From contig JADKCK010000008.1 of the NCBI GenBank assembly GCA_016718845.1, forward strand, positions 62,001 through 126,000: a stretch of 64,000 nucleotides of DNA. Direction: 5' to 3'. The notes under the pieces are model-generated. The model was not told the DNA's origin, ran no database searches, and saw nothing but the letters and a program-made list of their open reading frames with translations. Positions 1 through 8,721 of the stretch are shown piece after piece; within the stretch, counting starts at the first letter, position 1; each line of letters begins with the position of its first letter. A program made the position numbers and the translations under genes. Source of the DNA: Sphingobacteriales bacterium. Its GTDB lineage: Bacteria; Bacteroidota; Bacteroidia; Chitinophagales; UBA2359.

Positions 1-689
1 TCTTCGGGTTTGCTTATGTTGTGGCAATCATCATCGGCAATAATCCAAACGGGTTTGCCTGCCGACAGTGCTATGTCCCAATACTTATCCGACAAGCGAT
101 AATGATTCAACACCTCTATCAATTCGTAACCTGTTAGCCACTTAAAATCGTCGAGGGTATGTCCGCCGCCAAACTTGGGGTGTGCCACAGCAATATACGG
201 CGAGGTATTACGCAAACGCTGTATAACATATTGCCTATCGTGTAGGGTATGTAGTAAACTTACATCGTAATACGATACATTGGTGCTACCTAACGCCAAG
301 CGGTGTGCTTTAAACAAATTGTGTCCGTGCTCGTAAACGGGTACAAAAGTGCTATCGGTGGTGTTTTGTTCGGGGTTAATGCTATGATAATCAGATATGC
401 AGGCCACATCGTAATTCATCGAGCAATATTTTTCTAGCAAATCTTTGCCTGTTTGTGCATTGCCATCGGTTGTGCCGCCCCATGCGTTGGCGTGTGCATG
501 AAAATTGCATTTTTGCCAAATGGTATCTACATCTTTATAGGGATTGTACAAATATTTGCCACTAAATGGTTTAGGTTCGGGAAACGAGTATCGGCGGCTT
601 TGAAAATGTTGAAAACACGATACAACAACAACCACCAAAAGCAGCGAAAGAATTATGGTGGCTAAAAATTTAAATAAAAATTTAAACAT
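1..689 (-). CDS. PHP-domain metal-dependent phosphoesterase-like protein, 3' end cut by window edge
   Basis: The reading frame opens at ATG 687-689 and runs off the left edge, so about 229 N-terminal residues are visible. The first ~25 residues form a hydrophobic segment (signal anchor, or lipoprotein signal with Cys near 24: VVVVSC), placing the protein outside or on the cytoplasmic membrane. A PHP-type metal-site series follows: CNFHAHANAWGG (HxH), ISDYHS (Asp-His), VAHPKFGGGHT and ADDDCHN (Asp-His). PHP domains hydrolyse phosphoester bonds using a metal cluster; the substrate here cannot be read. A TAnnTTTG element lies about 60 bases upstream. The C-terminus and any further domain are outside the window. 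The family call is fairly secure, the exact function unknown. Confidence 0.75.
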   Translation of the reverse strand, partial: MFKFLFKFLATIILSLLLVVVVVSCFQHFQSRRYSFPEPKPFSGKYLYNPYKDVDTIWQKCNFHAHANAWGGTTDGNAQTGKDLLEKYCSMNYDVACISDYHSINPEQNTTDSTFVPVYEHGHNLFKAHRLALGSTNVSYYDVSLLHTLHDRQYVIQRLRNTSPYIAVAHPKFGGGHTLDDFKWLTGYELIEVLNHYRLSDKYWDIALSAGKPVWIIADDDCHNISKPE

Positions 690-746
690 GGAGTTATAAT
701 ATATTGAGCATTTATGGGTAAATAAAAAGTGGTTTGTGTTTGGGTG

Positions 747-754
747 CAAATGTA
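747..754 (-). promoter_or_regulatory. Bacteroidota -7 element (TACATTTG) for the PHP gene
   Basis: Reads TACATTTG on the minus strand, matching TAnnTTTG. It would start a transcript about 50 bases before the ATG at 689. No convincing -33 TTG at normal spacing was found. Confidence 0.45.
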
Positions 755-850
755 CGAATAATAAGCCATTTGAGGATAAAAAAAGTCAATTTTATGAAGA
801 TTTGCTAGGCTATTTTATGTACAAGCAATTGGCTAAGTAGGTAAAAATAA

Positions 851-899
851 CAAAAACGTTGACTATTTGGTGATTGCACCCAAATGGTCAACGTTTTTG
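851..899 (-). terminator. Intrinsic terminator after rseP
   Basis: Near-perfect 20-bp inverted repeat (851-870 with 880-899, one G/T-type mismatch) with a 9-base loop, followed on the minus strand by a T-rich stretch. It sits 46 bases beyond the rseP stop. The symmetric A/T-rich ends could also act in the other direction. Confidence 0.8.
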
Positions 900-944
900 T
901 TAGTGATTAAAAGTTAATTAGTTAGTTAACTATTTTATTCTATT

Positions 945-2315
945 TTAACAAGGTTTTTTGGGCATTGTTTGTTCGGTTGGTGTTTTTTTGAAGGTATTTT
1001 TGTAAATATCGTTACCAAAAGCAAATACCATCAACGACAACAACAAAAACATACCTACGCCTTGTGCTTTTTCTAGGATAACTTCGGGTATTTTGCGGCG
1101 AGTAATCATTTCAATCAACAAAAACACAATATGTCCGCCATCTAATGCTGGTATCGGTAGTAGGTTCATGATTGCCAACACAAACGAGATAAGCCCTGTC
1201 AATCGCCAAAAACGTGCCCAATCCCAAGTGCTACCATACAATTGAGCAATACCAATAGGGCTACTCACCGATTCGGTGGCTTTTACTTTGCCCGTAAACA
1301 ACATACCTAGGCTAACAATTTGGGTGGCGGTTACTTCATATCCTTCTTTTAAGCTGTATTTTATAATGTCGCTGGTTGTGTATATTTGGTTGGTATATGG
1401 GTACTCCATACGCGGTGCAAAACCTATCTTGCCATTTGCATCAACTTGTGCCGTAAGTATTTGTGGTTGATTGTTGCGCAAGATACTAACTTGTGCTGTT
1501 TCGTTGCTTTTTTTGCACAATGCCATTTGCAAATCGCTGAAACGCTGTATGGGCATACTGTCAATTGCCATAATTTGGTCGTTGGGCAACAAACCTGCTT
1601 TTTTGGCGTTGGTATCGCCGGGTAGTTGGTCAACGTAAACACTTTCGCGCATAGGTGTTACAAAATCTTCGCGCAGGCGTTTATAAAAATCGGCTGGCAC
1701 TTTTATGTCCATTTGTTTGCCATTGCGGTCAACGCTTATAGTTCCGCCCAATATTACGCCCATCGATTTTACATCTCTGAAACGTTCAATAGGTTTACCA
1801 TTTACAGCTACAATTTTGTCGCCTGTTTGCAAGCCAATATCTTGTGCTGCCTGATAAGCATAAATGCCTTCTTTGTTAACCTCCGATACGGGCAAAAATT
1901 CTTTTTCGTAGGTATTTAGGTAGTAGGCAAATATCAAAAAACCGGTCAATACGTTCATTACCACACCGCCTATCATAATAATAAGGCGTTGCCAAGCTGG
2001 TTTGGCTCTAAACTCCCATGGTTCGGGTGTGGCGCTTAGTTTCGATGCGTCTTGGGTTTCGTCTACCATACCAGCTATTTGCACATAGCCGCCCATCGGA
2101 AACCAGCCTAAACCGTATTCGGTATCGCCACGTTTAAATTTAAATAACGAAAAATTTAAAAGGGTTGGAATTGGAAACATGAAATCGAAAAACAAGTAAA
2201 ATTTTTCGACACGGGTTTTAAAGGCTTTTGCCGCCATAAAGTGACCCAACTCGTGAACAAAAACAAGAATAGATAGTGCCAATATTAATTGACCTACCAT
2301 GATTAAAGTACCCAT
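945..2315 (-). CDS. rseP: RIP metalloprotease RseP (site-2 protease, M50B)
   Basis: 456 residues. This inner-membrane zinc protease cuts single-pass membrane substrates within the bilayer, classically anti-sigma factors and remnant signal peptides. The sequence has the zinc motif HELGH at 21-25 in the first membrane segment, an FPMGGYV motif near 74, two PDZ-like segments (about 150-205 and 225-290, the second with GLLPNDQIMAID) and the third zinc-ligand motif LDGGH at 391-395, then a last membrane helix near 415-435. Length matches RseP. Bacterial RseP is often next to dxr; here the upstream neighbour is a Uma2-type gene and no dxr is seen. A strong terminator follows. An alternative start at Met6 would be compatible with the family. 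Confidence 0.95.
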   Translation of the reverse strand: MGTLIMVGQLILALSILVFVHELGHFMAAKAFKTRVEKFYLFFDFMFPIPTLLNFSLFKFKRGDTEYGLGWFPMGGYVQIAGMVDETQDASKLSATPEPWEFRAKPAWQRLIIMIGGVVMNVLTGFLIFAYYLNTYEKEFLPVSEVNKEGIYAYQAAQDIGLQTGDKIVAVNGKPIERFRDVKSMGVILGGTISVDRNGKQMDIKVPADFYKRLREDFVTPMRESVYVDQLPGDTNAKKAGLLPNDQIMAIDSMPIQRFSDLQMALCKKSNETAQVSILRNNQPQILTAQVDANGKIGFAPRMEYPYTNQIYTTSDIIKYSLKEGYEVTATQIVSLGMLFTGKVKATESVSSPIGIAQLYGSTWDWARFWRLTGLISFVLAIMNLLPIPALDGGHIVFLLIEMITRRKIPEVILEKAQGVGMFLLLSLMVFAFGNDIYKNTFKKTPTEQTMPKKPC

Positions 2316-2518
2316 TTATTAATTATAAATTATGAATTATAGATTATTTTATAACTATACCGCTTCTTACCACTTTAATACTAGCCCTATGCCATTTGGT
2401 GTAACACCTAATATTGGGCGATATGCGGTAAAATTGCGCTGTGTATTATATAGGTGTGCTGTTTTTTTAAATTTATTGTCTTTGATAAATCAACCAAAGC
2501 GGACAGCCGACAACCAAA

Positions 2519-3112
2519 CTACGGCATCTGCAAGGCATTCAAATCAAATGTAAATTCGGGAAGTACGTTTTCGCCCGATAATGTTTGGTTAAAATCATCG
2601 ATTTGTGTGGTACTGCCATCTGCCCTATAAATATAAGCTTTTTGTTGTGTAGGGTCTATGAGCCACGCCAATAATACGCCATTTGCTATCCATTCTTCCA
2701 TTTTAGTTTGTAAGGCAACTAACGAATCTGTTTTTGAACGAACCTCTACGATAAATTCGGGGATAAGTAATGGAAAAGACTTACGTTGTTTGGCATTCAG
2801 TAAATTATGTTGGTTTAAACTAACCCAGGCTGCATCGGGCGACTTGATAGAACCGTCGGGCAGTGTAAAACCTGCCGAAGAACCAAATGTAACGCCTAAT
2901 TGGTGCTTTTTGTTCCATACAGTGAGTTGAAAACTTGCTTCGTTTTCGTAAAAACTTGACTCGTAAGTTAAAGGCGGCATAATAATAACGTTTCGGTTTT
3001 TGTCTCGTTCGATGCGCAAATTGGGGTTGGCAACACAAAATGCCAAAAATTCTTCGTCCGATAAATTATCGGCTACATTGCGAATCTCTCCTATGTTTTC
3101 GACAAGAAGCAT
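2519..3112 (-). CDS. Uma2-family (DUF820) restriction-endonuclease-fold protein
   Basis: 197 residues. It shows the Uma2 order: a segment with SPDAAWVS (about 90), then PEFIVEVRSKTDSL with the E-V-x-S/K core of the PD-(D/E)xK fold (about 117-130), KMEEWIANGVLLAWLIDP (about 137-154) and a C-terminal IYRADG strand. The fold is that of restriction endonucleases; no biological substrate is established for the family. Uma2 genes are usually scattered singletons. Here it stands alone between rseP and the GH3 gene in the same direction, separated from both by AT-rich spacers. It looks intact. Confidence 0.85.
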   Translation of the reverse strand: MLLVENIGEIRNVADNLSDEEFLAFCVANPNLRIERDKNRNVIIMPPLTYESSFYENEASFQLTVWNKKHQLGVTFGSSAGFTLPDGSIKSPDAAWVSLNQHNLLNAKQRKSFPLLIPEFIVEVRSKTDSLVALQTKMEEWIANGVLLAWLIDPTQQKAYIYRADGSTTQIDDFNQTLSGENVLPEFTFDLNALQMP

Positions 3113-3169
3113 GGCTTTTTTGATTATTAATTATTGATTATTAATTATGCAGCATATTAACGAATAGTT

Positions 3170-4657
3170 CTAAAACTTATCGACAATATCTCTATCGTTT
3201 GACAAACGCGGCACTTTATTTTGTCCGCCTAATTTACCAATGCTTTTCATGTATTGTTGAAAAGCTCCACTATGTAATGCCCTAATTTTTAGAGGTTGCA
3301 AGATATTACCTTCTTGCAAATCGGCATAATAAATATTGCGTTGTTGCATTGCTTGGTCTAGGGCGGCGGCAAAAGCGGGCAGATTAGTGGGTTTTTGGTC
3401 AAACTCTACAAACCACTCGTGATAAGGTTTTTCGTCCTTGGGTGGTGTCACCATAGGGGCAACTGTAAATTCGACCAAAGACACTGGTTCGTGCCAGTTT
3501 TTTATAACGCTTAAAATGGCTTGTTCAACTTCTTCGGGGATAACGTGTTCGCCAAACGCCGAAATGTAGTGTTTTATTCTGCCAGTTACTACAATTTTAT
3601 AAGGGTTGAGCGATACAAACCTAACGGTATCGCCAATAATATAGCCCCACAAGCCAGCATTGTTGTTGATAATAAGGGCATAGTTTACGCCCATTTGTAC
3701 TTCGGCAAGCGATAGGCGCGTTGGGTTAGCATCGTGGATTTCGGTGGCAGGCACAAATTCAAAAAATATGCCCGAATTGGTGTTTAACAACAATCCTTCG
3801 TGTGTTTGCGAGTTTTGATAAGCTATAAACCCCTCCGAGGCGGGATAAGTTTCGACAATATCCACTTTTTTGCCAATAGATGCTTCCATTTTGGCTTGAT
3901 AGGGTTTAAAGTTAACGCCACCATGTACCAAAACACTAAAATTAGGGAATAGTTCGCCAACCGACCGACCGCTTTGTTCGGTCAATCTGTCGAAATACAT
4001 TTGTGTCCAAGGTGGTATGCCACTAATTAGACGCATGTCTTGATGAATAGTTTCTTCGACAATTTTAGTTAATTTTTCTTCCCAATCTTCGATGCAGTTG
4101 GTGGTGTAGGTAGGCAATTGATTGCTGCGCAGCCATTGCGGTATGTGGTGATTAACAATACCCGACAACCTGCCTGTGTGTATGCCTGCGGTGCGTGTTA
4201 GCTCGGGGCTGCCCGACAAAAAAATCATTTTGCCGTCAAAAAATTGGCTTTTGCGGGTTTCGGCGATATAAGCAAACAGGGCATTGCGAGCCGAGTTAAA
4301 GTGGTTAGAGATAGAATCTCGGGTGATGGGTATGTATTTGGTGCCCGATGTTGTACCCGATGTTTTGGCAAAATATAAGGGTTTTTGGGGCCACAACACA
4401 TCGGCTTTGCCTTGTATTAGTAGGTCGAAGTAGGGTTTTAGCTGCTCGTAGTCGCGCAGGGGTACTTGCCGTTTATAGTCGGCATAAGTACGAATATGGG
4501 CAAAGTTATGCTCTTTGCCAAATTTTGTTTGTTGAGCTTTGGCAATATTAGCAAACAAAATGCGCTCTTGTAGATGTGGCGCGTTTTGGGCATCACGGTT
4601 TATACTCTGTGTGATGAATTGAGCAATTGGCTGTACAGCAATAGATTTGAAACGCAT
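3170..4657 (-). CDS. GH3 auxin-responsive-promoter-family acyl-adenylate-forming enzyme
   Basis: 495 residues with the ATG at 4655-4657. GH3 proteins belong to the firefly-luciferase-like adenylating superfamily and join acyl acids to amino acids or other acceptors; bacterial substrates are unknown. The ATP-binding motif TSGTTSGTKYIP lies near 100-112, an acyl-binding YPASEG motif near 280 and a GDTVRF motif near 355, followed by a C-terminal cap. A longer frame starts ten codons upstream, but a TATCTTTG -7 element covers that region and puts the likely transcript start right before the ATG at 4657, so the shorter form was chosen. No clustered partner gene suggests a substrate. Confidence 0.9.
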   Translation of the reverse strand: MRFKSIAVQPIAQFITQSINRDAQNAPHLQERILFANIAKAQQTKFGKEHNFAHIRTYADYKRQVPLRDYEQLKPYFDLLIQGKADVLWPQKPLYFAKTSGTTSGTKYIPITRDSISNHFNSARNALFAYIAETRKSQFFDGKMIFLSGSPELTRTAGIHTGRLSGIVNHHIPQWLRSNQLPTYTTNCIEDWEEKLTKIVEETIHQDMRLISGIPPWTQMYFDRLTEQSGRSVGELFPNFSVLVHGGVNFKPYQAKMEASIGKKVDIVETYPASEGFIAYQNSQTHEGLLLNTNSGIFFEFVPATEIHDANPTRLSLAEVQMGVNYALIINNNAGLWGYIIGDTVRFVSLNPYKIVVTGRIKHYISAFGEHVIPEEVEQAILSVIKNWHEPVSLVEFTVAPMVTPPKDEKPYHEWFVEFDQKPTNLPAFAAALDQAMQQRNIYYADLQEGNILQPLKIRALHSGAFQQYMKSIGKLGGQNKVPRLSNDRDIVDKF

Positions 4658-4664
4658 ATGGGCG

Positions 4665-4672
4665 CAAAGATA
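4665..4672 (-). promoter_or_regulatory. -7 element (TATCTTTG) of the GH3 gene, near-leaderless
   Basis: TATCTTTG on the minus strand ends only 7 bases before the chosen ATG at 4657, implying a very short or absent leader. It overlaps codons that a longer start would require, so it decides the start. Confidence 0.55.
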
Positions 4673-4813
4673 CGGATAAATTGCCAAATATGCCTAATGT
4701 TGCGTAAATTTGTGCGATAAAGGGTGTAAAAAGGTGTTTTGGGGTGATAGAGGGGTTTAGTGCAAGTGGCTTATTGTGTAATAATTAAGTGGATTTGTGT
4801 GTTGTTGTTGTGT

Positions 4814-4906
4814 GCTTACTTTGATAAAGGGGGTGCCACCAACTAGTCAAGTTAGGGAGTGCTAATCATCACCCCCTAAAAAGACATTTACCGCGTCAAG
4901 CGGGGC
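4814..4906 (+). repeat. Dispersed 93-bp repeat, copy 1
   Basis: Closely similar to 39678-39769 and, in reverse orientation, to 48105-48198. The element contains a GGGGGTG / CACCCCC inverted pair and ends in the small hairpin CCGC-GTCAA-GCGG followed by GGC. All copies are intergenic. No coding potential is visible. Confidence 0.85.
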
Positions 4907-5035
4907 TGTGCATGGGTGGTGTAGGGTTACTTTTTGAGGTTGACAGGCAAGTTGTGGCTTTAAACAAATGGATAGCTTGCAAATTACTTAACAATTAGTT
5001 AACGCACTAGGCATACAAGGTATTGGGATTAGTCT

Positions 5036-5043
5036 TACCTTTG
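5036..5043 (+). promoter_or_regulatory. -7 element (TACCTTTG) of the phosphate transporter gene
   Basis: Exact TAnnTTTG match 45 bases before the ATG at 5089, leaving a leader of roughly 40 bases. No clear -33 box. Confidence 0.55.
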
Positions 5044-5088
5044 CGTGCCTTATTAACACTTGTTTAATTTGCTTTTTATAACTTTTTT

Positions 5089-6498
5089 ATGGTTTCATTA
5101 ACATTAGGCTTAATATTTGGCTTAGAAACAAGCATGGGTTTGTTGCTTATTACTTGCATTGCTATTGTTTGTATTTTTGAGTTTATCAATGGTTTTCATG
5201 ATACGGCTAATGCCGTTGCTACGGTTATTTACACGCGGTCGTTGCCACCACAAGCAGCCGTAGTTTGGTCGGGTTTGTGCAATTTTGCGGGTGTAATGAC
5301 AGGCGGCATTGCAGTAGCAGTAGGCATTATGAACCTGCTACCTATTGATATTTTAATTGAACAAACAGTGTCTTTAAAAATAGCATTGGTATTGGCTGCC
5401 TTGTTTTCGGCTATTATCTGGAACTTAGCAACTTGGTATGTAGGCATACCTTGTTCTAGCTCTCATACGCTTATAGGTTCGTTGTTAGGGGTTGGTTTGG
5501 TGTTTTCGTACCTGCCCGAAAACGTTACCGGAGTTGGTGTAAACTGGACTAAGGCTAAGGACATTGGTTCTTCGTTGTTGTTATCGCCTTTATTTGGCTT
5601 TTCGATGGCTATTGTGCTGATGTTTATTTTGCGCTCTTTTATTCAAGATAAAACTATTTTTAAGGAACCTGCACCCGATGGCAAACCACCACGTTGGATT
5701 CAGGCAATTTTGATTACTACTTGCTCGTTGGTTAGCTTTTTTCATGGCTCTAACGATGGGCAAAAAGGCGTAGGCTTGATGATGATTGTTTTAATGACCT
5801 TTTTGCCTATGCAATTTGCCCTTAAAAGTTTTGAGCCCGAGGCAACCATGAAAAGCCTTGCTGTAATAGAGCAAAGTATGCAAACCTATACGCAAAGCGG
5901 GCAAATAAGCTCGGAGGTGTTAAGTACCCAAGATGCTGTAAAAAAACTAAAAGAAGATATTGTTGCTTTTGATGATACCAATACCAAACAAAAATTTACT
6001 ATCCGCAAACGTATCAATATTTTAGCCAAAAACGTACAAGCACTGCTCGACGAGCCGAGTGTTATTACCGCTACTGCCGATAGGTCGGCTATAAAAAAAC
6101 AACTATCGTTGCTTAAAGCCTATACCGATTTTGCACCTATGTGGGTTATTTTGCTCATTTCGTTGTCGTTGGGCTTAGGTACTATGATTGGCTGGAAACG
6201 CATTGTGGTTACCATTGGCGAAAAAATTGGTAAAAACCACATGACCTACGCACAGGGTGCAACCGCCGAGTTAATAGCCGCCTTTACCATTGCCTTGTCT
6301 ACCAATTTTGGCTTACCTGTTAGTACTACCCATGTTTTGTCGTCGGGGGTAGCAGGGGCTATGGTGGCATCTAAGGGGGTAAAAAACCTACAAAAAGGTA
6401 CTATTGGCAATATTGCCCTTGCATGGGTGCTTACCTTGCCTGTTACCATCATTTTGTCGGGGGCATTGTTTTATTTGTTCCACTTGTTGGCAAAGTAA
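5089..6498 (+). CDS. pit: Inorganic phosphate transporter, PiT family
   Basis: 469 residues. An inner-membrane low-affinity phosphate permease coupled to cations. Both copies of the Pit signature are visible: GFHDTANAVATVIYTR near 34-50 in the first half and FFHGSNDGQKGVG near 217-230 in the second. Multiple hydrophobic helices flank a long charged cytoplasmic loop (about 255-345, rich in Lys, Glu and Gln) that separates the halves, as in other bacterial Pit proteins. SSSHTLIGS near 123 and STTHVLSSG near 420 are the paired repeat motifs. The gene has its own promoter and terminator. No phoU-like partner (DUF47) is adjacent. Confidence 0.93.
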   Translation: MVSLTLGLIFGLETSMGLLLITCIAIVCIFEFINGFHDTANAVATVIYTRSLPPQAAVVWSGLCNFAGVMTGGIAVAVGIMNLLPIDILIEQTVSLKIALVLAALFSAIIWNLATWYVGIPCSSSHTLIGSLLGVGLVFSYLPENVTGVGVNWTKAKDIGSSLLLSPLFGFSMAIVLMFILRSFIQDKTIFKEPAPDGKPPRWIQAILITTCSLVSFFHGSNDGQKGVGLMMIVLMTFLPMQFALKSFEPEATMKSLAVIEQSMQTYTQSGQISSEVLSTQDAVKKLKEDIVAFDDTNTKQKFTIRKRINILAKNVQALLDEPSVITATADRSAIKKQLSLLKAYTDFAPMWVILLISLSLGLGTMIGWKRIVVTIGEKIGKNHMTYAQGATAELIAAFTIALSTNFGLPVSTTHVLSSGVAGAMVASKGVKNLQKGTIGNIALAWVLTLPVTIILSGALFYLFHLLAK

Positions 6499-6545
6499 AA
6501 TTTCATAAACAAAATTTAATTTATTGCACCAATATAAATTTATCT

Positions 6546-6583
6546 AAAAAAAGGCGTTTCCAAAGTTTGGAAACGCCTTTTTT
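6546..6583. terminator. Bidirectional intrinsic terminator between convergent genes
   Basis: GGCGTTTCC (6553-6561) and GGAAACGCC (6569-6577) form a 9-bp stem with a 7-base loop, flanked by A-tract on the left and T-tract on the right. It serves the transporter gene on plus and the lipoprotein gene ending at 6605 on minus. Confidence 0.88.
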
Positions 6584-6604
6584 AGGTATTTTATACCTGC
6601 ATAT

Positions 6605-7303
6605 TTAGTCTTTTTTCTTTTTCTTCTTAGCATATAGTTCTTGTAGTTTAAGGCTATAATCAAGGGTATATTCGTATTTATCGCCCCAATTACTGCCTTT
6701 AAATACCAGTGGTACTTTAAAACTGCGGTTTCCTTTTTGTATAGCTTCTTGGCTCACTTGGTGTAGGTCTTGCCCTAACAAGTCGTCGTTGTCCAAAAAA
6801 CTAACTACCTCAACAGCAATGCCTGCTATGCTAAACGATGTTTTAATAACTTTGATAGCCGTGCCCACTTCGGGTAAAAGTAACTCAACAGCATCGGGGA
6901 AATGGATAGAATTACTTACTGTTTTGAGTTTGTTAACGGTTTGTTTGGCTTTGTCGTAATCGTCAATTTCGGTTAATGCCACCGCCATTACTACCCTACC
7001 TCCGGGCGGCACTACTGCCTCTATGGGCATAAACGACTCGCGGGCATAGCTGCCCCCATTTTTCATTTCGGTGATACCCCATGTGCCATTTACCACCGAA
7101 AACATTTTGTCGTTTTTGTTGTAGATGGTCATGCTATAGGTTAGCAACACCTCATCTTCGCCCGATAAGGTTTCTTCGATGTTCTGTGCTTTAAGCGATT
7201 CGATGCTCATTTGGGCAGCTAACGAGCGTTGTGCAGGGTGTTTGCAACTACTTGCCGAAACAAGTAAACAAACAAAAACAAAAGAAAATAATATAAAACG
7301 CAT
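6605..7303 (-). CDS. Hypothetical lipoprotein
   Basis: 232 residues from the ATG at 7301-7303, which gives a clean lipoprotein signal ending LLVSASSC (Cys20). A longer frame to 7384 would add residues translated from short tandem repeats in front, so it was rejected. The mature part has a beta-rich region (about 40-130, YSMTIYNKNDKMF, VVPPGGRVVMAVALTEID) that looks like an Ig-like or LEA14-like fold, and a basic tail ending in AKKKKKKD. I do not recognise the family. It would be anchored in the envelope and ends in the shared terminator. Confidence 0.75.
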   Translation of the reverse strand: MRFILFSFVFVCLLVSASSCKHPAQRSLAAQMSIESLKAQNIEETLSGEDEVLLTYSMTIYNKNDKMFSVVNGTWGITEMKNGGSYARESFMPIEAVVPPGGRVVMAVALTEIDDYDKAKQTVNKLKTVSNSIHFPDAVELLLPEVGTAIKVIKTSFSIAGIAVEVVSFLDNDDLLGQDLHQVSQEAIQKGNRSFKVPLVFKGSNWGDKYEYTLDYSLKLQELYAKKKKKKD

Positions 7304-7314
7304 GTGGAGATATT

Positions 7315-7434
7315 GTGAAGTGGTGAAGGAGTGAAGGAGTGAAGTGGTGAAAAGAGTGAAAAGAGTGATGTGGCAAAACGTCATGTTGAGCGTAGCCGAA
7401 ACAGAGTGAAAAGAGTGAAGTGGTGAATGAGTGA
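7315..7434. repeat. Degenerate short direct repeats (GTGAAGTGGTGAA-type)
   Basis: Words such as GTGAAGTGGTGAA, GGAGTGAA and AAAGAGTGAA recur many times on both sides of a unique insert CGTCATGTTGAGCGTAGCC at about 7380. The insert resembles short intergenic words I recall from other Bacteroidota genomes; that is memory, not a search. Non-coding. Confidence 0.6.
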
Positions 7435-7474
7435 TACCTAAAACAATTTATAATTTATAATTAATAATTTATAA

Positions 7475-8131
7475 TTAATAAAGCAAACTACCAATACGCA
7501 CCATTGTACTACCTTCGTTGAGGGCTATTGGGTAGTCGTCGGACATGCCCATTGATAGTTCGCAAAACGAATCTTGCAAGGCAAAATAGCGTTTTTTGCA
7601 CTCATCGAATAGTTGTTTTAGTTGTTTAAATTCGTGGTGGATTTGGGTTTTATTGTTGGTAAATGTAGCCATACCCATTAAACCTATAACCGATACGTGG
7701 TGCAAGTTACTTAATGGATTTTGCTCAAGCCAAAGTAGTAATTCATCGGGTGTAAAGCCAAATTTGGTTTCTTCGGTGGCAATATGCACTTGCAACAAAC
7801 ACTTAATAATACGATTGTGTTGCTTGGCTTGTTTATCAATTTCGGTTAATAATTTAGGGCTATCTACCGAGTGTATACATTTTACAAACGAGGCTATTTG
7901 CTTTACTTTGTTGGTTTGCAAATGCCCAATTAAATGCCAATCTATGTCTTTGGGCAATTGTTCGTATTTAGGTAATAGCTCTTGCACTTTATTTTCGCCC
8001 ATAACGCGCACACCTGCATCGTAAAGTTGTAATATAGTTTCGATGGATTGTTTTTTGGTAACAGCTACCAACTGTGCGTTGTATGGGGCTAATTGTTGTT
8101 GTATTAAGTGTAAATTTTGGTGGTTGAGCAT
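7475..8131 (-). CDS. YggS-family pyridoxal-5'-phosphate-binding protein
   Basis: 218 residues. Members bind PLP on a Lys in an alanine-racemase-like TIM barrel and help PLP homeostasis, with no known catalytic activity. The PLP lysine is in LVAVTKK (about 26), followed by GENKVQE (about 49-55), DWHLIGHLQTNKVK (about 67-80), IHSVDS (about 89) and the C-terminal LSMGMSDD and GSTMVRIGSLLY. A frame to 8254 extends into the upstream gene; the ATG at 8129-8131 was chosen because it gives the family N-terminus and lies two bases after the stop of the DinB-like gene, indicating a two-gene operon with tight spacing. Intact. Confidence 0.92.
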   Translation of the reverse strand: MLNHQNLHLIQQQLAPYNAQLVAVTKKQSIETILQLYDAGVRVMGENKVQELLPKYEQLPKDIDWHLIGHLQTNKVKQIASFVKCIHSVDSPKLLTEIDKQAKQHNRIIKCLLQVHIATEETKFGFTPDELLLWLEQNPLSNLHHVSVIGLMGMATFTNNKTQIHHEFKQLKQLFDECKKRYFALQDSFCELSMGMSDDYPIALNEGSTMVRIGSLLY

Positions 8132-8133
8132 GT

Positions 8134-8697
8134 TTATTTGGTTATAAATTCGTCGGTAAAATGGGCATTGTGTTTGGGTTTGGCAAATTTTTCGGCATTG
8201 TATGTCTCCGATTTGCCTTTGGGTATGGATAACGAAACCCAGTTTTGGTTGCACATCATCTTGCCAATAAAAACCATTTGCCCGATATGATACGGATAAT
8301 GTGCCAATTGCCTATTGATAGCCTCGATAACCGTATGCCCCATGTTGCGGATATAGATTGTTCGGGATAAATCATTGTCGGTTAATGTGTTAAGGGCATC
8401 AAAAAAACATGTCCAGCCTTCGTTCCATTTTTGCAATACTTCGTCTTTGCTTGTTAGGTCGTTTTCAAATTCGGCATCTCGGTTACGCCACTCTTTTTCG
8501 CCGTCGGTGGTCAAAAAATTACTCCAACGCGATAGCATATTGCCCCACAAATGTTTTACAATGGTGGCAATGCTGTTGCTTTCGGGATTATATTGCCAAA
8601 ACAACTGTTCTTCGGTTAATTGTTCTATGGTTTTATCGCCTAGTTGTTTGTAGTAAACAAACTGTTTTTTTACGCTGTTTAGATAATCTAAAGACAT
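8134..8697 (-). CDS. DinB-like / DUF1572 family protein
   Basis: 187 residues. It resembles the DUF1572 branch of the DinB four-helix-bundle superfamily, in which metal-binding histidines at the helix bundle core are common. Visible family features are an opening helix, NSIATIVKHLWGNMLSRWSNF (His about 48), a central DEVLQKWNEGW helix, and AHYPYHIGQMVFIGKM (histidines about 132-137) in the last helix. Function is unknown for this branch; some DinB-like proteins are thiol-dependent transferases. The stop is two bases upstream of the YggS gene start, so they are probably co-transcribed. Confidence 0.82.
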   Translation of the reverse strand: MSLDYLNSVKKQFVYYKQLGDKTIEQLTEEQLFWQYNPESNSIATIVKHLWGNMLSRWSNFLTTDGEKEWRNRDAEFENDLTSKDEVLQKWNEGWTCFFDALNTLTDNDLSRTIYIRNMGHTVIEAINRQLAHYPYHIGQMVFIGKMMCNQNWVSLSIPKGKSETYNAEKFAKPKHNAHFTDEFITK

Positions 8698-8721
8698 AGG
8701 GTGGTTATGTTTTGGGTTGTT

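Larger units (their letters stand above)
4658..5088. other. Long intergenic region with divergent promoters and a dispersed repeat
   Basis: 431 bases between the divergent GH3 and phosphate-transporter genes. It holds a -7 element for each side (4665-4672 minus, 5036-5043 plus), copy 1 of the 93-bp dispersed repeat (4814-4906), and an octamer GCGATAAA at 4714-4721 that recurs near other promoters. No open frame with coding character was seen. Confidence 0.7.

Noticed and set aside
453..665. 70-residue plus-strand ORF at the left end
   Set aside because: Lies antisense within the better supported PHP-domain gene.
2332..2553. 73-residue plus-strand ORF between rseP and the Uma2 gene
   Set aside because: Low-complexity start in AT-rich spacer, overlaps the Uma2 stop, no family features.
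8375..8699. Plus-strand ORFs over the DinB-like gene
   Set aside because: Shadow frames of a conserved gene; no coding features.
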